DNA from: Liriodendron chinense
Lineage: Eukaryota; Streptophyta; Magnoliopsida; Magnoliales; Magnoliaceae
Direction of reading: 5' to 3'
Assembly (NCBI GenBank): GCA_003013855.2
Contig: PVNU02000424.1
Location: 930,001-994,000 of the forward strand
DNA: 64,000 nucleotides
Position numbers and translations under genes: made by a program. Below the pieces are notes generated by a model, which was given only the letters and a program-made list of their open reading frames with translations, did no database searches and was not told the origin of the DNA. Shown piece by piece: positions 57,401 through 64,000 of this stretch. Position 1 is the first letter of the stretch; the number at the start of each line of letters is the position of its first letter.

Positions 57401-58283
57401 CCCAGGGGTAGCCAACTTCACATAACAATCGAAGAAAGGAGAATCCACCCGACAACCGCATTGTGCGGTGGGGAATCAAGTGTCAATCCCGTTTGTTGCT
57501 TTGAAATCACAGAGGACAATTATTGGAGAAGGTCGTTTATCAACTACCTGAGATATGAATTCTTGCCGGAAGATCCCAAGTTACGTACGCAAGTTAGAAA
57601 ACACGTCGGTTCATTTATATTGCAGAATGACATGCTTTACCGATGTTCATATGAAGGGTTATTGTTACGGTATTTAACTTAAGATGAAACATACACCATA
57701 TTAAAGGAAGCTCACAGTGGAGAATGTGGTGCTCACCAAGGGGGCAAGAATTTACATCACTGTGTGCGACACATGGTTACTACTGGCCCACAATGACAAA
57801 AGATACGATGAAATATATCAAGAAGTGTCACCAGTGCCAAATTCATGCGGATGCTATACATTCACTACTAGAGGAGTTGCATCAATCTGTAATGTCTTGG
57901 CCATTTGCAGCCTGGGGCATGGATATGGTCGGAACGATAAATCCATCGTCTTCTCAAGGACACCAATACATCTTAGCTGTAACAGACTACTTCTCCAAAT
58001 GGGCAGAAGTAGTGGCCCTGAAAAATGTAAAAGCCAAATAAGTTGAAGGATTCATCCGTCACACGATCCTATACCGATACGGTATCCTCGAGAGAATCAT
58101 CACCGATAATGGTACACCATTCAGAAACAACACTATCGATAAGCTATGTGCGAAGTTTAAGATCATGCATTACTATTTAACGCCTTACTATACTATCCTC
58201 CAGCAAATGGACTCACCGAAGCTTTTAACAAGATCATTGTGAAGATTCTGAAGAAGATAGTGTCAGAAAGCAAGAGTTCCAAT
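57401..58283 (+). pseudogene. Element B integrase, 3'-truncated
   Basis: A zinc-binding region (EAHSGECGAHQGG near 57,708 and KCHQCQIHAD near 57,823) precedes the core: WGMDMVG (first Asp, near 57,914), ILAVTDYFSKWAEVVALKNV (57,969-58,028), IITDNGTPF (second Asp, near 58,098) and NGLTEAFN with the Glu near 58,219 in another frame. The sequence then jumps at about 58,283 into the middle of the 3' LTR, so the carboxy terminus is deleted. Confidence 0.8.
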
Positions 58284-59184
58284 TTAAAAAAACCAGCACT
58301 TTAAGCTTCAATTTCAGCAATTCTAGGTCCTTATTTTGTGATATGTCAGGCCCCGTTTTGACCTATTTTGGGTATTTTGAGCGCTCCGGATGCAACAGAA
58401 CAGTCAAGTAATCCCTTCGGGACACCCAATGAGTAGAATACAGGCTTTGAAAGTCTAATCCGATCTAGCGCGATGAACACCATGAGCTTCTGGAAAGAGG
58501 CCGCCAACATCCAGAACTATACAAAGTGTATCATCATTATATGTACTATCATAATATGGCTTGAATTAAGATTCAGACCAAGCAAACGAGACTATGGTTA
58601 ACACGATAAACCAGACAAAAAGAGTTCAAAACTATCACATTAATCTTGTTAAAAATTGACACCTTGAAAACGGTCAATGCCGTACCCATCAAAATGGCAT
58701 CCGCCGGTTGGGCTGCTTAGGTACATACAACTGCAGATCTGTTTTCTCGTGGTCATTGGTAGAAAATGGCGGGCACAGGCCCAAAGTCTCACCCCTCGGT
58801 TAAAAACCCTAACGGTCTCAACTTGGATCTCCGGTCAAAACATGGGACATAGACATCTAACTCGTATAAACATAAATCAGTCCATAACAAAACAAAACAT
58901 ATCGGTCTCTACGACCACGAAATCAAAGACCATAATCCATGTTGACTAGTCTTCTGCCTTTTAATCAAGGGTCATCGATCATTCGATGTAATTAAGGGCT
59001 CATGCCAGATTACAGTCTGGAATGTACAAGATCTTAGAATCTCTGGAATAAAATTCGCCTTACGATATCTTTCTCTCGTGTACTTTTGTGAATGCTTGTG
59101 ATCGTCTATGAATGTTTCCTATACTCAGAACCCAGAGCAACAAAACACAAGAAAATGTCCTCGTATCATTTTTTAGTTTTAACA
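58284..59184 (+). repeat. Element B 3' LTR, 5'-deleted
   Basis: It aligns with 48,913-49,832 of the 5' LTR (aactttaagctttaatttca, accttgaaaacggt and tgtacttttgtgaatgcttg phrases) and ends agttttaaca before the CACGT duplication. The first about 1.44 kb of the LTR, including TATA box and repeat arrays, is absent. The join lies in a tttaaaaaa tract, a possible microhomology. Confidence 0.85.
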
Positions 59185-60050
59185 CACGTGCCCAGGAAAG
59201 AAAACGCAAAAGCAGACACACTAGCAAGATTAGTTGCAGCCCTTTCGTGTGCCGTGAGAACTATGCTCAAGATAACGATTAAAGAGCAAAGGTTTTTACC
59301 ACCATTTAAGTTAACGAACGATGTCGTAGAAGCTCAGCTAATTTCCTGTTGTGAGATAATAGTTGAGGATTGGTGTTAAACGCTTATTGATTATCTGAAA
59401 TATAACATTTTGCCTTATGACCTATCTGAAAAAGCGCAGATAATATAGTGAGCTACAAAATTCATGATACACAATGAAGTGTTGTATAAGAAGTCCTATA
59501 ATGAGATGCTACTATGGTGCGTGGACGTTAAAGAAGCTGAATATGTCTTGCGAGAAGCTCATTCAGGAGAATGTGGGGGGCATCAAGCCGGTATGAATCT
59601 CTACAATTGAATATAGCGCATGGGCTACTACTGGTCTACCATGTTCAAAGATGCGATTTCTTATGCGAAGCGATCCCATGAGTGCTTGATACATGGTGAT
59701 GTCATACACATGCCACCTGTGGACCTGCATCAAACCGTTTGTTCATGGCCCTTTACCACTTGGAAATTGGACGTCAATGGTCCTATTAACCCTCCTTCCT
59801 CGCAAGGACGACAATATATACTGGCAGTGATAGATTACTTTTGAAAGTGAATAAAGGTTATCGCGCTGCGCAATGTTAAGGAAAAGGGCGTGACAGATTT
59901 TTTTCTGCGTGCGATTATTTACAGATATGGAATTTCCCATAAGATTATCACAGGTAATGGTGTCCCATTTAAGAATCGAAACATGGACAAATTATGTGAG
60001 AAATTCAGAATTAACGTCGATCACATCAGAAGTCACCATGGCTAGCACGA
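59185..60050 (+). pseudogene. Element A RNase H end and integrase
   Basis: After element B, A resumes with PRKENAKADTLARLVAALS. Then follow a zinc-finger region (LREAHSGECGGHQAG near 59,549, HECLIHGD near 59,680), the integrase core WKLDVNGPINPPSSQG (first Asp, near 59,760), QYILAVIDYF and IITGNGVPFKN (the second catalytic Asp of TDNG is Gly, near 59,945). The Glu region is not recognisable. Stops interrupt throughout. Confidence 0.75.
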
Positions 60051-62264
60051 AGGTTACGAAACATCACCTGAGGTCAAAACTCATCCCCTCTCCCAACACG
60101 CCCTCCAAAAAAAAGAAGGAAAACTGTGCGTACAGAGAGAAAACCAAAACTAAGAAGGGAAAGTGTATGTACAGAGAAAAAAATATAAAAAAAAAGGAAA
60201 ATGTGTGTATAGAGAAAAAGAAAGAGAAGAAATGTGTATACGTAAACCCAAAAGAAAAAAAAGAAAAGAGAGCAGCCTAAAATCCTGGGAAGTAATAGGG
60301 GCATAGAATAAAAGAGAGAGGACAAACAACACCACCAAATGCAAAAAGAAAAAAAAGAAGGAGAAAAGTGTGTCCAAAGCAGAATGAGTGAGGCGAAAAT
60401 CCTCAAGAGCACCTCGAGTAAAAACAGCGAATGCACAACGGAACTAGTGAAAACCTGAAAGGGTACTAGGGACAAAAAGGCAAAACTGTTAAAGGATAGG
60501 CAAGAAGAAATGCCCAGGATGTGGTGAAAACCCGAAAGGGCACCACAGGAAAAAATAACGGGCGAGCCGGATGTAGTGAAAATCCGAAAGGGTCCTACGG
60601 GTAAAAATGGAAGCGATAAAAAGAAAAAAAGGAAAATAAAAGAAAATGGGGCAAATCAAGTGATGACTCAAACTCGGCTATGAAACGTGTCACAAAGATA
60701 GGGTAGGAAACCGTGTTGTTTATGAACTCTCAATTTGGCTAAAGCTTAAGATAAAACTAATAATGTGTGTTCTCATGAGTCTCCCTTAGGAACCTATTCG
60801 ATCTCATGAAAGATGAACGATTTGGCAATCAACAACACAGTCCCTCTATCAAAGACCTCAGGTATAAATAATCTAGAAGCTAAGTTTGATACTGCAAAAA
60901 AAAAATGGCACTAAAGCTAGCTCTTGACCAATTTGGATCCAATCAAACAGTACAGATTTAGGATGATGGACTGGATAATCCAAATCGTGCAATAAATTTA
61001 GCTCTTAACCAATCTGGACCCGATTGGGACCATCCAGGCTCGAGACAATGGAATAGATCATCTGGCACCAATCGCAACATTCCAAGTCATACTCCATGGT
61101 CTGAAGACCTAAAACTATACTGGGATTAATTTATCGGGGGCTTTCCAAATCACTTTCGGACATGGCTGACATTTTATTGTACAAGTGTCCGGAGCTTATT
61201 GTCGGCTAAGTCATGAGCGGGTGGAAGTTCTGTAATTCTGTTCATGTTGAATGCACGGTGATAGATGATCTTGATTGGAAGTCGTCGTTGAAACCGACGG
61301 ACATTCCCTATCCTCAAAAGTCATGAAAAGGATTAAGGCAACTAGGAGGTGAATCACACCCTCGTGGTATTATGAGCAGTATAAGACCCCAAACTGAATT
61401 AATTATAGGAAATGAGAGGATGTGGTCCATCTTATGGCCAAAGGAGTTCGTTAGATGATATGTAGTCTATGTGCATTGCACAAAAGGAACATGAAACTTT
61501 GTGGGTGTGTTGGTTGTAAACCCTCAATTAGTCGTCTAAAGACGCAAAACTACGACACTTAATTGTGTGTGCTCATCGTGCTTATTGACGTAAATGGATC
61601 GGGTGCCTTATCAACAGTAGAAGCTGAGAGTGGATGAAAATTTCACACTTCCCCAGAACTTCAAGATGGGATGATGGAATAAACCTTTTTCAATAACTAT
61701 GCAATAAGTCCAAATCTTGACCATCTGGACTCGATCGAGACCATCTAGAGTGGGGATGCCATGTTTGATCACAAAAAAAAAGAGAGAAAAAAATATAACG
61801 TGTAATGTAAACTGATTTGCGCCACCCGATCTTGACCATGACCATCTGGCCAGTGGACGATGGATCGAAATAAGCGCATTCCCAAGTGGAGTCATCTTTT
61901 CCCCATATCGGACGCATCCTCAGGCGTAATCGTGTTTTCCCATTGTAAAAAAAAAGTGCATATATATATATATATGTATATATAACTTGCAATAAAATGA
62001 TCCACGCCACCCGATCTCGATCACGACTATCTGGCTAGGGGACGACAGATCGGAATAAGCATATCCCTAAGTGGAGTCATCTTTTCCCCATATCAGAATA
62101 GATGCATCCCCAAGTAGAGTCATCATTTTCCCATATTGGAATAAATGTATCCCCTAGGTGAAATCGTTTTTCCCTTTTGTCTACAAAAAAAGAGGCAAGA
62201 TAAAATCCGCTTAACGATGCCCACCCACGAGATCGGGCGGAGATTTTAAAATAAAGACCCAAAA

Positions 62265-62480
62265 AATCCTTTAAAAAATCTTTGTAATAAAAACCCCATG
62301 AAACCATGTTCTACATATGGGGATCTTTTAAAAAAAATCCTTTTAAAAATCTTTGCAATAAAAACCTTATGGAACCATGTTCTACAGGTGAGGATTTAAA
62401 AAAAATCATTAATTTTTTTTTTTACAATAAAAGCCCTATGAATGCACGTTCTATAGGTGGGGATCATTTAAAAAAATAAA
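62265..62480. repeat. About 70-bp tandem repeat, 3 units
   Basis: Each unit contains aaaaatcyttnnaataaaa, then an accccatgaaaccatgttct phrase or its variant, and a gtggggatc end. The third unit is the most diverged. Confidence 0.8.
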
Positions 62481-63190
62481 AAATAATAAAAATAAAAAAT
62501 TCAAAAAAATACAATGTGCACGGAATCTGAGTCACTGGGTAATCTTCAATATTCCCTAATGGGTGTCGACGCAACAACAATAATTGATTTTGGTTTTCTC
62601 CGACTCATCAATTTTCTTCGAGATCGTACGCGAAACATGGGACTGCCGACCTGAACTCTCAGTATCAGCACGATTGTCTTAGAATACGGAATGATTACCT
62701 CTCGATTAGCACAACCGCACTTAAAATAGTGAAAAGCTCTGTTATGAACCAAGGTGACCAAGATGAAAGGCGTGAATGACATAAAGAATAATCTAGATGA
62801 CTCTAGATCATGACGCTCGCAAGGTTAATATACTATAATGCGAGAGATCCGTAAAGCCGCAAAATGCGCAGGCAATTTCTCATTACAATGGCCTATCTTG
62901 CAGGCGAGCCTAAGGACATAAAAATCTTCAGATTTACCTAACCAGATTAAAGTGTGTTATCCTCGTAAGGCCGTAAAATGCACAAGGGTTCTAACCACCC
63001 ACAATCCAGACTCACAAACCCTAATCACAACCTTTCCGTGACCCTCGTGAGACATATGAGTTAATCTGTAGACCACTCAAATCTATTAATGAATGTCACT
63101 ACGAAAAATAGCAAAGTCAATCACCTCTACATCTAATCCAAAGGTGGAGTGTCTACTAGCTTTGGCATTAGATTGTATCCAATCTCTACT

Positions 63191-63203
63191 AAATAGGGGC
63201 ATC
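63191..63203 (+). other. Polypurine tract of element A
   Basis: The aaataggggcatc tract directly precedes the TG of the LTR, the position of the plus-strand primer of a retroelement. Confidence 0.6.
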
Positions 63204-64000
63204 TGTAAACACCCCACCCTTATGAGAGCAGTGTAGCACTTACTGACTTCGACTTTGCTTGGGGAAAGATCCCTGTATGACTAAAAAGGGCCATCGAGGC
63301 GATGAACGGGTTGGATTGGTCGATGGACTCAACCTGCAGCAATCAGAGCATGCGTGGCACACATACTTGAAGTATGGCCAAAACTACCAGAGGAGGCACA
63401 AAAAGATAAAAAAGAAAAGAAAAAGGTAAAGCATGAGAACGACCACTATATGACTGTTCTCATGCAAACAGTCATATAATGGTTGTCCATAGGTATCCAC
63501 CACGCATCTTTAAACAGCCGCACCACCTGTAAGTCTAGCGCTCGGCAGATCCGTTGTCGACATAGTTGGCAGCTAATACGAAGGCTGATTGGCACAAGAA
63601 CTCTGCGTGTTCACCTCTGAATGGGCTATTAATTACCAAAATCACCACTAGTCTACTCACGCAGAATCGACGAATTGCCTCTCTCCTCCCCTTGCAAATC
63701 CTCTATTTAAACAGATGTAGGGACCCAGCCAAAGGGATGGGGAATGACGCAATGGAGAGATAGGGAGGTTCTGAGGGAGCGAGAGAAAGCAACAGAGGAA
63801 GATTCAACAAAGAATCCTTGCCTCGCAGGGGAATGGAAGATCCGAAGGCGGTCGAAGTTCTGCCCCACCGATCAACCATCAGACACGGGCAGAGTGAGCC
63901 TTCTGCTTCTGCAATATACACTAGTGACCGATTCTCTCTGTCTCCGTCTATTTCTCTTTTGAGAAGTCAAAAGCAACATGGAGTAGGGTGGGAATCAGGG
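63204..64000 (+). repeat. Element A 3' LTR (runs off the window)
   Basis: It starts TGTAAACACCCCACCCTTAT. A TATA-like box (TATTTAAA, 63704-63711) lies about 500 nt in and a leader-like region follows. The right end is outside the window. No matching 5' LTR was recognised. Confidence 0.65.
63704..63711 (+). promoter_or_regulatory. TATA box of element A LTR
   Basis: TATTTAAA in an aatcctctatttaaacagatg context, followed by a purine-rich leader. Inferred LTR promoter. Confidence 0.45.

Larger units (their letters stand above)
47471..59184 (+). mobile_element. Ty3-gypsy element B (Tat type), 11,714 bp, inside A
   Basis: B starts TGTTGGGGTCCCAAAATGTC and ends agttttaaca, flanked by an exact 5-bp duplication CACGT (47466-47470 and 59185-59189). 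Its order is 5' LTR, primer-binding site, gag, protease, RT, RNase H, second RNase H, integrase and 3' LTR. A deletion removed the end of the interior together with about 1.4 kb of the 3' LTR. A solo LTR (C) interrupts gag at 51,751. All frames are broken. Confidence 0.88.
60051..63203 (+). mobile_element. Element A 3' interior, non-coding, repeat-rich
   Basis: This stretch holds no gene. It contains a lysine-codon-rich, A-rich segment (60,100-60,280), three spaced copies of a gtgaaaacccgaaagggcac motif (about 60,445, 60,520 and 60,575), four ggaataagcgcattcccaag/tcatcttttccccatatc repeats (61,867-62,175) and three ~70-nt repeats (62,265-62,480). Long 3' non-coding interiors with gaaaacccgaaaggg motifs are usual in Tat-type elements. 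Confidence 0.6.
40208..64000 (+). mobile_element. Ty3-gypsy element A (Tat type), interrupted and decayed
   Basis: Fragments in order: gag (40.2-41.2 kb), protease (41.3-42.1), foreign LTR fragments (42.1-45.5), reverse transcriptase and RNase H (45.5-47.1), a second RNase H (47.1-47.5), element B (47,471-59,184), end of RNase H plus integrase (59.2-60.05), a repeat-rich 3' interior, a polypurine tract and the start of the 3' LTR at 63,204. The extra RNase H after the normal one is the hallmark of plant Tat-lineage elements. The 5' LTR was not found and the right end is outside the window. Confidence 0.75.

Noticed and set aside
60074..60475. 133-codon minus-strand Phe/Leu-rich frame resembling a membrane protein
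   Set aside because: It is antisense to an A-rich, lysine-coding non-coding segment of element A; no homology or start context supports a gene.

Overview
This is a plant nuclear window. It holds one recognisable host gene with spliceosomal introns; almost everything else is nested plant transposable elements (Ty1-copia, Ty3-gypsy of the Tat type, L1 and RTE LINEs, tRNA-derived SINEs, hAT- and Mutator-type elements, MITEs). Many copies of a palindromic repeat built around GTGGGGCCCACC suggest a flowering plant, perhaps an early-diverging (magnoliid-type) lineage; that placement is a guess from repeat flavour only.

The host gene lies on the minus strand from about 34.1 kb down to 15.2 kb. Seven coding exons give one 750-nt frame (249 residues plus stop) for an SR45a/transformer-2-like splicing regulator: an N-terminal RS region, one RRM and a C-terminal Arg/Ser/Tyr/Gly-rich tail. 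The start ATG is the last codon of exon 1, exon 2 is a 20-nt microexon, and intron 2 is 16,079 nt.

Layout. 1-15 kb: intergenic, with SINE fragments, three types of DNA-transposon remnant, the 3' end of a plus-strand L1 (5.7-6.9 kb) and a minus-strand L1 pseudogene (12.1-14.3 kb). 15.2-34.1 kb: the gene. Its intron 2 contains an RTE LINE (18.9-30.5 kb) that was hit by two SINEs, by a minisatellite expansion and by a copia element (20.75-29.93 kb); that copia was itself hit by a MITE and by a 3.4-kb Mutator-like element carrying five more palindromic repeats. A second copia LTR with its primer-binding site follows at 30.5 kb. 34.1-36.8 kb: palindromic repeats beside the gene's promoter and a hAT-type element. 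36.98-39.77 kb: an apparent solo LTR with a perfect 5-bp duplication.

40.2-64 kb: a decayed Tat-type gypsy element (A) whose 3' LTR runs off the window. A is interrupted by fragments of the 37-kb LTR family (42.1-45.5 kb) and by a second Tat-type element B (47,471-59,184) flanked by CACGT duplications. B in turn carries a 1.67-kb solo LTR (C, CCTAT duplications) with an array of short perfect palindromes upstream of a TATA box.

All transposon reading frames are broken by stops, frameshifts or deletions, so they are reported as pseudogenes. I saw no rRNA or tRNA genes and no CRISPR. I found no convincing new biological system. The points most worth following are the gene's start-codon/microexon/giant-intron architecture and the palindrome arrays in LTR promoters.
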